64,000 bases of DNA from CBDFJH01 sp965198095 (lineage in GTDB: Bacteria; Latescibacterota; UBA2968; GCA-2709665), in assembly GCA_965198095.1 (NCBI GenBank), contig OZ240239.1, positions 496,001 through 560,000 on the forward strand. Reading direction: 5' to 3'. Positions 35,733-45,700 of the stretch are shown piece after piece. The position numbers and the translations under genes were made by a program. The notes below the pieces were generated by a model. That model was not told the DNA's origin, searched no databases, and saw only the letters and a program-made list of their open reading frames with translations. Numbering within the stretch: position 1 is the stretch's first letter; every line of letters begins with the position of its first letter.

Positions 35733-36250
35733 CCTGAATAATTCATGAAAAGGTTAGGAAAGTCACTCATGCTCACCTTTTCTTGTCCGCCCAAGAAAAG
35801 GTGACAAAAGAAGGGCGCCTGCCTGCCGCGCCCAACGCGGCGCAGGCAGGCCCCTCAAACGCCGGGGAGGCTCGGGCCGTGGCGACTCAGCCTCACTGGA
35901 AACGACTGGCACCGCGAATAGAATGAACTCCTCCCCCCGCCTGATGCCCACTGCGGGACCCGCCCCCACACCGCGAATTTCCATTCGCCCCCACATCCGC
36001 CCCCGCACCTGACCCGGTCCCACAGAGGGCCCGGACCCCTGGGGAGGAGAAACGCGGAAGCAGCCAGGGAGCCGCAACGCCACGGCCGCGATGGCATCTG
36101 GCCCGAATCACTCGTGACATCTGACAAATCTGCGTAAATCCTGGGCTATCCAGCTATTGCACCAAAACAAAGTCTTTTGGCTCAAATTGGATCACTGATT
36201 GTTCTACATAAAATGATGGGAATTTTCAGCAAATTTATGAGTTATTCACC
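35733..36250. mobile_element. MITE-like element, long form (copy 3)
   Basis: About 518 bp, left end CCTGAATAATTCATGAAA, right end TTTATGAGTTATTCACC with an altered terminus. It matches copy 2 throughout but carries an extra 33 bp GC-rich palindrome (about 35820-35852). CTAG precedes it (35729-35732) but is not found after the right end, so the right junction has changed. It borders the defence island, 33 bp from the SbcC-like stop codon. Confidence 0.8.
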
Positions 36251-36283
36251 GTACGAACAGTGCGTCCTATCGAACATCTGTCA

Positions 36284-38737
36284 TCAGGTCCCGCACAGCT
36301 TCAGCTCAGTCAGTCGATCATCAGGCTCCGACAGTCGCCGACGCGCCCACCGGAGGGTCTCCGCTTCCTGGCTGAACAGGATGACCTGATGCTCCCGGCT
36401 GACCTTGTGGAGTATGTCGAGGATCTCCGTATGACGCCGTGCGTCGCAGTTCACGGTGACATCATCGAGTATCAGCGGGCACGTCTCCCCTTCGCGCGTA
36501 AGCAAGCGAGCCATAGCAACTCTGAGGAGAAGGTAGATCTGTTCAGCGGTACCATGAGAGAGGTGCGGCACTTCACGCCAGTTCCTGCCATCGCCGGAAA
36601 CGCGGACCATCAACGACTCCACGTCAACCCGAATGTCCGTGTATCGGCCGCCGGTCACATCCTTGAGCCAGGGTTCGATGGCATCCCGGAGCAGTGGGGC
36701 CACGGTCCGGTGGACTCTGTCCTGAGCCCGCTCCAGGAGTCTGGCGGTTTCTTTCAGGATCCGGTCCAGACGCTTGACGCGGTCCAGTTCTGCCCCGGCG
36801 ATTTCGAGCGCCTCTTCCGCCTCCGGCACACTCGGCATGTTCCTGGTGTACTGTGCCAGACGCCCTTGTTTCTCAGCAAGTATCTCACCGGAGTGTGAGA
36901 CAGCCCGTCTGAGTCGCTCGAGCTGAGATTCCACATCGCCGTCCAGCGCCACCTTGCATAGCGACTCCCGATCGAGGCCAATGGCCGATTGATGAGCCCG
37001 TTGGCGGAAGTGTGTCGCCTGGCGTTCCAAGCTCTGCAGACTACCGCCATTGAGCAGACCCTGCAGCTCACGCCATTCGTCCCGGGCAATGTCCAGTTTC
37101 TTGTCCGATTCCTGATACCTGTCGTGCCAATCTCTGAGATTGGCGGCGATTTCTTCATCGGTGCTCCCCGTCACGCGGGCTGCTTTCGCGGCGGCCAGGA
37201 GTCCCGCGCTGGCTTCGCGCCGACGGCGCTCGTTCTCCGCGACGAGATTCTCTGCGCGTCGTCTCTCTTCGTATGCCCGCTCCAGATCGGGCCTTCTCGA
37301 TGCCTCCCTGGCCTGCTCGCCTCGCTCTTTGCACGCCTCTTCGTAACGTTGAAAAGCTTCGCGAATTGGGCAAAGTTCTACAACGCCGCGTCCTCTCAGC
37401 GCTTCCCGCAAGTTCGTCTTTGCTTCGTCGAACTCGCGCGTCATTTTTTGATTCTCAGTCTGCCATCGTTCCAAATCTCGCCGAAAGTCATCCGTCGGCT
37501 GATCGGCACGCCTCCGAAGGGCTCTGAGCAACGCTCTGAAGGGCGCCAACATCATGCGTAGCAGGAACGCCAGGGGCCTCAGTATGAGAGGGACGGATTC
37601 AGGCTCACGCGATGCTTGTGCTGATTCGGAGGGATCGGCGACGACGGATGGGTCCCGTGGCCTATCCATTCCGTGTCGCTCCAGGATCGATTCTGCGCTG
37701 AGGAACCTCTCCTTGGCATTTACGACATCCTCATGAGACCTTGTGTCACCGTCGGGCATTGGCGGCAGCCGGTCAAGCTCGTCCCGGAGCCCATCCGCAG
37801 TGCGACCCGGGAGTTCATCCGCCTCGGGGCGTATCTCCCATTGATTTATCGCGACCCTGACAGCCTCCGCTGCTTCACTGCTCTCAACCTTGGCCGGAGG
37901 CGCTTCAGGATACTTCGTGGAGAGTTCCCTGGCCCGCTCGGAGTGCCTTTCCCACGCCTCGGCCTGGGTACGAGCCCACGAAGCCTGAGCCAACCGCAAA
38001 GCGTGCTTGGCATCAGCCGATCGCTTTTGGAGATCCTCGATCTCGTCCAACTGATTCAAGTACTCCTTGTGTGCGTCACGGGCAGACTCGAGCGCTTCCT
38101 GCGCCTTTTCGAACCGCACAAGGGCAGCGCGGAGGGGCTTCGTACTGTTGGACCGGTTCTGACCGACATGCTCCTTCTGGAAGCTGTCCAGGCGTGTGAG
38201 GGCCGCCGCCGCCGTGGCGTCGGTGCCTGCGGTTGCCGCCGCTCGCTGCAATTCGTCCTGTAAGGCACCGGCCTGATTCCTCTCCCTGACCAACTGGATG
38301 TCTGTTTGACGTACGCACGCCGTGCTCAGAAATGACCTGCGGTCCAGGCCAAGCCAGCGCGCCCCGTCGGGTGCCCCATCGTGGATGATCTCGCTGGAAT
38401 AGTCTCGTCCCAGGTCCAGGTCCCGCGCCCAGCAATCGACTCTTCCATCCAGGTCGTGGTGGAGCTCGATCCGGCGCCCGTCGGCAAGCTGAATCGTCTC
38501 CGACACCTCCCACGCGTCAGCCCCCCAGGGCCTGTGCCGGTTCTTGAGCTCCTGCCCTTCGACGGTTCCCCGGCCTTTTCCTCGCCTCATGCCACAGAGA
38601 CCGAGGTAGAGCGCCGCGTGCCAACTCGACTTCCCCGACTCGTTGGCACCGTGAACGACGGTCATCCGCGGAGCGAGATGGAGGGTCTCGTCAATAAACG
38701 GACCGAATGCATAGGCTTTCACTGACTCGATACGCAT
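36284..38737 (-). CDS. SbcC/YhaN-like SMC-type ATPase
   Basis: About 817 residues from the ATG at 38737, 4 bp after the SbcD-like stop. Walker A is GANESGKSS (about 30-38); two long coiled-coil regions fill the centre, with a short hydrophobic patch near 390-415; the C-terminus has LSHGTAEQIYLLLRVAMARLL and Walker B LILDDVTVN, the ABC signature half of SbcC/Rad50 proteins. It lacks a clear CxxC zinc hook. With the SbcD-like nuclease it should form an end-processing complex, perhaps the effector of the defence operon. Confidence 0.82.
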   Translation of the reverse strand: MRIESVKAYAFGPFIDETLHLAPRMTVVHGANESGKSSWHAALYLGLCGMRRGKGRGTVEGQELKNRHRPWGADAWEVSETIQLADGRRIELHHDLDGRVDCWARDLDLGRDYSSEIIHDGAPDGARWLGLDRRSFLSTACVRQTDIQLVRERNQAGALQDELQRAAATAGTDATAAAALTRLDSFQKEHVGQNRSNSTKPLRAALVRFEKAQEALESARDAHKEYLNQLDEIEDLQKRSADAKHALRLAQASWARTQAEAWERHSERARELSTKYPEAPPAKVESSEAAEAVRVAINQWEIRPEADELPGRTADGLRDELDRLPPMPDGDTRSHEDVVNAKERFLSAESILERHGMDRPRDPSVVADPSESAQASREPESVPLILRPLAFLLRMMLAPFRALLRALRRRADQPTDDFRRDLERWQTENQKMTREFDEAKTNLREALRGRGVVELCPIREAFQRYEEACKERGEQAREASRRPDLERAYEERRRAENLVAENERRRREASAGLLAAAKAARVTGSTDEEIAANLRDWHDRYQESDKKLDIARDEWRELQGLLNGGSLQSLERQATHFRQRAHQSAIGLDRESLCKVALDGDVESQLERLRRAVSHSGEILAEKQGRLAQYTRNMPSVPEAEEALEIAGAELDRVKRLDRILKETARLLERAQDRVHRTVAPLLRDAIEPWLKDVTGGRYTDIRVDVESLMVRVSGDGRNWREVPHLSHGTAEQIYLLLRVAMARLLTREGETCPLILDDVTVNCDARRHTEILDILHKVSREHQVILFSQEAETLRWARRRLSEPDDRLTELKLCGT

Positions 38738-38741
38738 TCTC

Positions 38742-39845
38742 TCAGGCCACCTCCAGGTCGTCCCGGCCATCCAGTGCCCGCAGCCCCGTCACGAGTATGC
38801 GCCGTTTTTCGTCTTCCCGGATGTCCTGATTCAAGACCTCCCGCACGAATTCTCCCCTCACGGTCTGTTCTGCTCGAATCGACTCAACGTCATAAGCATT
38901 GTTTACATCCCCTACGGCCACGTGAACACCGTCCAGTGCGGAGTCGACATTGGAAAGATCGCGCGCTCGCAGGTCGATGTCTGCCGACAGTTCCCCGGAC
39001 AAGGTCAGGCGTGCGAAACCGGAGCGCCCTGACAATGCATCGTGCACGCGGTCGCGGACATCCTGCCGGCTGGCGGATCCTGTAATGTCTATAGACAGAT
39101 CGTGGACCTCCGTAACGCTGACATCCCTTCGCAGGCGCTCCACGACCCCGCTCCCGTTGACCGTTGCGATAATCGCACCCCTCTCGCCGTCTTCTCCGAA
39201 AGTGAGTGGGTCGGGATTACCGGGATAGGTGAGCGCCTGCCCGTCGCGCGGACGGTGATAGTGCCCCAGAAACGCGTGGCGCAGCCCGGAAGAAGAAATC
39301 TGGTCGGAATCAAACGGTGCGTGGAGCATCTTCCCGCCACCCTGCGCGGAAAACCACCCTCTTTCCGAGCCGTGAAACAGGGCGAGATGCAACCCGCTTC
39401 CGTCAATGTCGAACGCATCCAGAAAGCCAGGTGTGTTCGCAGGCGCACAATGGGCGGCCCCCCAAAGCGTCACCCCGTCGTCGAGCGCTACGGGGTGGAG
39501 TCGTGCAGCACCGAATACGTGGACATTCTCACTCCACTCGACCTGTCGGTAAAGGCTCCGGGGACCGTACCAGTCATGATTTCCCGGAGCAATGAAAACA
39601 CGAATGGGATGAAGCCGCTCGAACGTCGACTTGAGGAAGGCCGCCGTGTCCGGCGTGAATCTATCGTGCTCGTAGAGGTCGCCGCCGCAGAGAACGGCGT
39701 CCGCACGGACCTCCAGGGCCAGGTCCACGATCTTCAGGAGTGTGTCACGTAGCGCCTGGCGTCGCTTCCTGGCTGCCAAAGGCGTGCCGGCGATCGACGC
39801 GAACGCGCTATCGAGATGCAGGTCTGCAAAATGTACGAATTTCAT
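38742..39845 (-). CDS. SbcD-like metallophosphoesterase
   Basis: About 367 residues from the ATG at 39845. Calcineurin-type motifs are in order: FADLHLDS (D8, H10), GGDLYEHDRF (about 54-58), GNHDWYG (about 88-93), LFHGSE and LGHYHRPR. This is the Mre11/SbcD/YhaO nuclease family, acting on DNA ends together with an SbcC/Rad50 partner, here the next gene downstream. It follows the 313-residue protein by 4 bp. Confidence 0.88.
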   Translation of the reverse strand: MKFVHFADLHLDSAFASIAGTPLAARKRRQALRDTLLKIVDLALEVRADAVLCGGDLYEHDRFTPDTAAFLKSTFERLHPIRVFIAPGNHDWYGPRSLYRQVEWSENVHVFGAARLHPVALDDGVTLWGAAHCAPANTPGFLDAFDIDGSGLHLALFHGSERGWFSAQGGGKMLHAPFDSDQISSSGLRHAFLGHYHRPRDGQALTYPGNPDPLTFGEDGERGAIIATVNGSGVVERLRRDVSVTEVHDLSIDITGSASRQDVRDRVHDALSGRSGFARLTLSGELSADIDLRARDLSNVDSALDGVHVAVGDVNNAYDVESIRAEQTVRGEFVREVLNQDIREDEKRRILVTGLRALDGRDDLEVA

Positions 39846-39849
39846 TGAT

Positions 39850-40791
39850 TTACGAGATGCTGAATCTCCCCCGCAGGTTACGTCTTCCGCTGGCCGGATC
39901 GAACTCGCGTTGGATATCATCGCTCGCTCGTTTTCCCAAGCGCGTCCAAGTCGTGAAATTGGCTGCGTCGTTGGTCGTGTCGAAGCCATTCGGAAGCGAG
40001 ATGCCGACCAGATTGCTGATCAGGTAGCGGTCGTGAAAGTCGTCCCAGACGAAGACCTCGGCTTGGAGGCCGGCAGTCTTCAGAGAATCGCCCAGCACCC
40101 GGGTGAAGTCTTGGGCAAGGTTGTCGACACTGAGAATCGTGCGGTTTCGCGAGGAACCTTCGTAGCAGACCCGATGGATTTCGATCGTTGGCGCCGGCGT
40201 ACGTCCTCCCGCCTGCGCAAGCAATTCGCTGAAATCGCTGTATCCCGGCCTTTCCGGATCCAGATGCGGATCGATGAACAGGACCGAATTCGAACATCGG
40301 AGAACTGGATCGAGATGTTTCTGATAGTCCTCCAAGGTGCGCCTAAGCCTCACCGATGAGCTGCGCGCCGCCCACCACGGAGCGCCCGACAGCCGGTCGA
40401 TGCGTGAAACCATAGGCTCGGCGCCATAAACCTCCTTTACCTGCTTTGTCACGATGACGCCACCCGCGAATGGACGCTCGGCGTGCGTCGCGAGCGCCTC
40501 CGCACACCAACCTATGTCGTCCAGAGGCAAGTCGGGCAATGCTGGTCTGTGCTGGATGAGTCTTCCTTGGGTGGCCAGCTTCCTGACGAGTTCCAGGCCC
40601 CGACGATGCCATACACGATCGTCGGATCTGAAGAGCGCACGCCAGCTGCCGTCGCGGAGATCTCGAACGAGGCCCTCGTTCAGCATCGCTTCCCGGATGG
40701 TTTCCAGGCGGGCGGCACAGACCTCATCGTTCGAATACGAGGTTACGTCAAAAACGTCCGGCGTAATGGCGTAATCAGCAAGGAGCGACAC
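39850..40791 (-). CDS. Unrecognised 313-residue protein in SIR2/AAA/SbcCD operon
   Basis: From a GTG at 40791, directly after the AAA gene stop. I do not recognise a firm family. The N-terminal half (1-150) is helical and polar. The C-terminal half contains SNSVLFIDPHLDPE (about 168-180) and VWDDFHDRYLISNLVGISLPNGFD (about 248-271). An HDRY-type motif in a beta-rich domain recalls phospholipase D-like/MIT_C domains, a weak resemblance. Its fixed place between an AAA/DUF3696 ATPase and SbcD suggests a nuclease or effector in the same system. Confidence 0.7.
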   Translation of the reverse strand: MSLLADYAITPDVFDVTSYSNDEVCAARLETIREAMLNEGLVRDLRDGSWRALFRSDDRVWHRRGLELVRKLATQGRLIQHRPALPDLPLDDIGWCAEALATHAERPFAGGVIVTKQVKEVYGAEPMVSRIDRLSGAPWWAARSSSVRLRRTLEDYQKHLDPVLRCSNSVLFIDPHLDPERPGYSDFSELLAQAGGRTPAPTIEIHRVCYEGSSRNRTILSVDNLAQDFTRVLGDSLKTAGLQAEVFVWDDFHDRYLISNLVGISLPNGFDTTNDAANFTTWTRLGKRASDDIQREFDPASGRRNLRGRFSIS

Positions 40792-42579
40792 TCAGAAGAC
40801 CTCCCTCATTCCTTCCTCGAAAAAGCCGCCCGGCCATGCCTTGACCAGTTCGCCGCGCTCGTTGAGGGGCATCTCCCGGATGATGCTCTGTGGACCGTCC
40901 GGCTCGACGAACAGCACCATGACGTCCTCGGGACGCACTTCCGGTATTCCATCCGGTAATTCGCGAGTGCTCGTCTCCCGCATGCGTCGCATGATGCGTA
41001 GCAGCAGATGTTCACTGTGGGTCTCGACAAGGAACGTGTTGCCGCCGCCGTCGAGCGCCGATTCGAGAAAGACATCGCCGAGCTCGGCCTGAAGCGCGGG
41101 ATGAAGGTGAATCTCGGGCTGCTCGATTGCCACGAGCTCGTTCTTGGACGCATAGGCCGAGACCAGGACCGGGAGCGCCTGGCTGACGCCGATGCCGACG
41201 TCCCGGTGGCTCACCGGCGTGTTCGTGCGCTTGTCGATGAGAACAAGATCTTGAAGCGCTTCGGCTCCTGCCTCGACCATCTCGTTGGCCCAACGCTGAG
41301 ATAGCTCATCCTCGTCGCTCGCCGCGGCCACGAGTTCCTCGATCTCCGGGACAAGGTCGTCCTGATCCTCGGGGTCGAGCTCGGCGATCTGCTCGGCGAC
41401 CTGAGCAGCCAGCAGCGGCAAGTCGATCATTTTGTCCGGCTCCATTCCTTCGAGAAGCGACGCCGCCAGATCGTGCAGCGCCTTGTGGAGCTTGCCTGGA
41501 AGCTCCCTGGAGACCACTGCCGCGGGCAGCAGGTCGCGCACTTCGAGCTCGTAAGGGGTCTTCAGACGGTCTGCATCCCCGAGCCATGCGTTCACACGCC
41601 GGCGAATGTCCTTGCGGGTGCGTACCACATCCCACGCGTAGCCGCCGCCGGCGAACCAGTTGGGGTCGTGATGCTGTGAAAAGGCCAGATGGCGGGGCGG
41701 GTAGGACCGAAGCGGCCCGAGGTAGCGCAGGCGCCGTATCTCCTCTTCCAGCGCTGTGCCCAGACCTCCCACCAGTTCGCGCAGCGCCCTCGGCAGAAAG
41801 AGACGGGCAGCGCGAGAGAGATCTTCCTGTCGGCGCCCCCGGCTCACCGGTACAAAGGCGTCCCAGCCTTCTCCCTCGGCGTCGTTGCTCTCGATCTCTT
41901 CCTCGATCCGGGGGAAAAGCCCGCGGCTCTTGGCCGTTATGTCGGGAACAAGGACGTCGAGCACGTCTCCGAGAGCGACGAAGTCCGCTTCGCGGATCTC
42001 CTGCGCGGTTGTCGCCAACATCAGGAGCCCGCGAAAGAGCTCGCGGAACACAGGATGGCCGTGGTCGAGCCGGTCCAGGCGCAGAAGCCCGCCGGCCCGC
42101 GCACTCATTTGGAGCAGCGGCGAGCCGTCCACCTCCAGCGCAAAGCGCTCCAGACGCGCACCGCTCTCCCGGTCGAGCTCGCGTGCTCGGTCCCCGAACA
42201 GCGTCTGCTGATCGCTCGTGATCCCCTCCCCGACCGCCAACTCCACGGAAATCTCGCGCGCCGATCGCAGAAGCTCCGCCACACGGCCGGAGAGGAGCCC
42301 AGGATCGAGCTCGAAACCCAGCTCGACTTGCCGCTCTCGCTCGCGCCGGTGCACGTACTGGCGGAACCCCCCGAGATCGATGGCGTCCCCGCCGATCTGG
42401 GTCCGCTGGGTGTCGAGGTCGCCGGTCTCAATGGCGTGGTGGGCAAGCGCCAGTGCGTGCAGCACGCTCGATTTGCCGGCGCTGTTGGCACCGTAGATCA
42501 GTGTGATCGGCCGCAACGGCACGCGCTGAGAGGCGGCGAAGGCCTTGAAGTTAGCTATACGTAGAGCAGTGAGGGTCAA
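40792..42579 (-). CDS. AAA ATPase with DUF3696-type C-terminus
   Basis: The 595-residue protein is an OLD/AAA_15-type ATPase: Walker A GANSAGKSS (about 30-38) after IANFKAF, a long middle insertion, VGIGVSQALPVLVSAYASKNELVAIEQPEIHLHPALQAELGDVF as signature and Walker B, and a C-terminal DUF3696-like end (FVEPDGPQSIIREMPLNERGELVKAWPGGFFEEG). The TTG start at 42579 overlaps the stop of the 47-residue ORF. No Toprim nuclease domain is present, so it probably acts through the neighbouring proteins. Confidence 0.82.
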   Translation of the reverse strand: MTLTALRIANFKAFAASQRVPLRPITLIYGANSAGKSSVLHALALAHHAIETGDLDTQRTQIGGDAIDLGGFRQYVHRRERERQVELGFELDPGLLSGRVAELLRSAREISVELAVGEGITSDQQTLFGDRARELDRESGARLERFALEVDGSPLLQMSARAGGLLRLDRLDHGHPVFRELFRGLLMLATTAQEIREADFVALGDVLDVLVPDITAKSRGLFPRIEEEIESNDAEGEGWDAFVPVSRGRRQEDLSRAARLFLPRALRELVGGLGTALEEEIRRLRYLGPLRSYPPRHLAFSQHHDPNWFAGGGYAWDVVRTRKDIRRRVNAWLGDADRLKTPYELEVRDLLPAAVVSRELPGKLHKALHDLAASLLEGMEPDKMIDLPLLAAQVAEQIAELDPEDQDDLVPEIEELVAAASDEDELSQRWANEMVEAGAEALQDLVLIDKRTNTPVSHRDVGIGVSQALPVLVSAYASKNELVAIEQPEIHLHPALQAELGDVFLESALDGGGNTFLVETHSEHLLLRIMRRMRETSTRELPDGIPEVRPEDVMVLFVEPDGPQSIIREMPLNERGELVKAWPGGFFEEGMREVF

Positions 42580-42719
42580 TCCAGGTCTCCCGCAGGCGTC
42601 GCAGTCTCCGCGACGCGCACGATCGCATCCGGTTTCTCGCGAATCTCAGGGTCGATCCCAATGCACGGAACGTACTTGACCAACTCGTAGAAACTCTTCT
42701 TGGCAACTCCTAAGATCAT
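42576..42719 (-). CDS. Small 47-residue protein in defence operon
   Basis: An ATG at 42719 preceded by GGAGGGAG opens a 47-codon frame (MILGVAKKSFYELVKYVP..VAETATPAGDLD) ending at TGA 42576-42578, which overlaps the TTG start of the AAA gene (TTGA). The strong ribosome site, tight position after the SIR2 stop (22 bp) and overlap with the next start support a real gene. I recognise no family; it may be a regulator or peptide partner. Confidence 0.6.
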   Translation of the reverse strand: MILGVAKKSFYELVKYVPCIGIDPEIREKPDAIVRVAETATPAGDLD

Positions 42720-42741
42720 CTGCTCTCCCTCCTGCCCCTGT

Positions 42742-45700
42742 TTAGTGAAGCGTGAGGCCCTTTAACCGCCGCCATCGACTATCTTGGCGAAGGCCTGATT
42801 TCGCTTCCGCAATCATGTCGAGCGCGGTATCCAGGTAGTATGGCACTTGGTCAGAATCGTCTGGGATTAGCTTGTTGAGGAGCGTCAGCGTAGCATCTGG
42901 AAACCGTGTTGGCAGTCCACTCATTCCTTCATCGCTCTGTCGAGCCAGGTAATACACGAACCCGACGTTCTGGGAGATTGGAACGACATAGGGAAGAGTA
43001 GTTTGGACCACCTCGGGAAAGAAGTCGCCGGCCCCTTTTGATAGTTCCACAAACAGCCGCGATGTCTGCTCTGTCTGGAAACGCGACTCCTTCGGCCAAG
43101 CTCTTTCCAAGAAGAGCTTGCCAAAGCGTCGCCAAGCATGGTTCTTGTTGACAACTCGGGTGAAGAACCGGAGGCTGTGGACGCGTCCACTATCGTTAGT
43201 CTTCTGGAGGACCTCGCGAGTTTCTTCAAAGGTGATATAGGCGTCATTGTCTTGGTACCAGAAGCATCCGAGAACTAGAAATTCATGCAGTCGTTGAAGC
43301 GGTTGATCGTCCCAGTTCCATCTCGTTGCATGAACAATCGCGTTCAAGAAGTCGGATTTCATCACTGAGAATGATTCCGGTTCCGGTAGCCCATTATACA
43401 AGAAGCCGTTCCATGCGGGTTCTGCGGCCGAATGTTCCAGGTTGAACCAAGGTAAGATCGTGCTGCGGGCCCAATCCGGATCGACATCATCGAGCCACCT
43501 GAGCCGACTGGTGACGATGCAAACCGCGTGTTGAGCGCCTTCTCCGGGAGCGTCGAATAGGCGTTCGAGCCTCGATTTGATTTCTGGCGGAATACCTGAT
43601 CCCTCTCCAGGGCTTTGTGAACTCAACAGGTCGCAAAGCAATTCGGTCGCCTTGCCGACAGGTGCGTTTACTGCGTGATCGGATGTCCTGCGCGACCGGT
43701 TTTGGCACTCTCCACCGATGTATGTTTCACCGATTCCGCTCTTCGTCGCCTCCGCCCCGGCTTTGAATAGCTTGTCGAGTAGAACATCAAGTATGCTCAG
43801 GGCGCGAGGTTGATCCTGCGCGGCCAGCTTCGGAAAATGATCCGACAACCATTGAAACACGTTGTATCGCAGTTCGACTATTATTTCCGAGGGGAGTCGC
43901 GCCAGCCTCGCACCGAACAGCCAGCTAAGGCGTTGCCGCGCTCTATCTGGCCAGACCGCCATTGCCGAGCGCCAGAATTCCACCGGGTAGTCGCCTCGTC
44001 GCGCTGCGTGCGTCAGGGCGGCAACGGCTCTGATTGGGCGCTTGTTGACCAACCCGTCAAATGGCTTGTATTCGGTTAACTCGCCAATTGGGCTCTGCGT
44101 ATGTTTCTTTGCCAATGGAATAATCTGGTCGATCGGAGCGTTGACAATCGGAGATGGATCGGATTCTGTTTCAACTGAACCCCCTTTTCCCTCATAGCTG
44201 TCGTCGGCAGATTCATCCCACTCTGGATTCCAACTCGGATCAGCGTTGCGTAGATCGGGCAGAATGTCAAGTGTGTCCTTGCCAAGCTCGCAGCGCTGTC
44301 TTATGAGCCAGCCCAGGATAACGGCTGAAGTGATTGAACGATATTGCTTGTAGTCCTCTTCCGGTTCGCCTTCGTATTTTGCTGGACCAGTGACCAAACG
44401 TTGTTCCAGCAACTCGCGCTTGTCCGAAGGCAGCTCATGCCAGCGACGTTTTAAGAGATGAAGCAACTCCCGGCGGTAATCCTCTTCCCAGAACGCCTTG
44501 TCGGAAAGCGATAGAAGTCCGTCGCCGACCTCGTCGCCAGAGAAGAGGGCATCGGCGGCCCAAGCATACAAGTGGAGTTTGTCAAAGAAAAATGGCTCTT
44601 CCCGCGGCCAGAGGGCCGTGTCGGCCCTGGCTATCTCTGGTTGTACTTTAACCATCCGGTCGAACAACTCGCGGAACCAAAGGAGATAAGCACTCGCCTC
44701 GCTGATATGAGTCTCTCCCGGCGTGTCTTCCGGATAAAATGTCGCGGTCTTCCAGTAGCTGGTTTGGATGTCCCCCAGCAGTCCCGACGCCAATTCCAAG
44801 TGCCTGCGGACAATCTGATAAACCTTCGGTAGAACATCATCGGGGATTTCGGGTCGGTCTGTAACGTGGCCCGGGAACGCGACGTCAAATCTCGCAATGT
44901 CGTCCAGATGAAACTGCGACCAATCTTTATCCGGGGACCGAGAGAAAGCACGGCCAAAAGGTCGCTCAGTCTTCATATAGGGCGTGCTGTTGCGATCGAA
45001 TGCTCGGAAAACGCTGTTAGTCCAACCCTCGGTCTTGATACGTTGGCAACTTTCGTACCAGGACAAATCAAGATCATCGAGGGCCGTGTGGAACTTTTCG
45101 ATCAACAATCGCCAAGTCAACCGAGCCAAACTTGGTAGCTCATCAACGGCGCCTTCGACACGCCGTTCGATCTCGCCAAGCAAGTGGGAGTGCAGGCTCG
45201 AATATCTCGCTGCCCACCAGGCGGCGACCGGTTGGTGCGCAACTTTGCCAATCCACCGGGCAAGTTGAAACAACCTGGGCGACAGGGAGCCAACACACTG
45301 GCCACGGATCCCTGCCAGTCTTGTACCATCATTTGGATGGCAATCCGTAGACCTCAGCGATAGAAGATCGTCACCCGGAGGGGGATCGGTCAGATGCGAG
45401 CTTATCGTTGTTTGGCGGGGAGGATCATCGTCTAATCCATATCCGGCGAGAGGGTCGAAGGGGGGCTGTGACTCGTCGAAGTTGCCACCGATACCGCCGT
45501 ATCTGATGCGGTGATCGAACACGCACAGCCATTCACCGGGCGGCGGATCGGCATCCGCGAACAGTTTTACACCGGTGTTGGTTCTCGCGAGGGACGCAAC
45601 TTGACCGCGCTCGTATGGCGCAAGATTTCTCGGCCCTTTCCTAGCGAGATCGACGATTCCTTGCCGCCACGCCGGGGGATCGTCTGCGCGCTCCGTCCAC

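Noticed and set aside
35763..36127. Long open frames across MITE copies 2 and 3
   Set aside because: They lie in the repeated GC-rich block, are rich in Arg/Gly/Pro, have no ribosome sites and are absent from the short copy; they are repeat artefacts rather than proteins.
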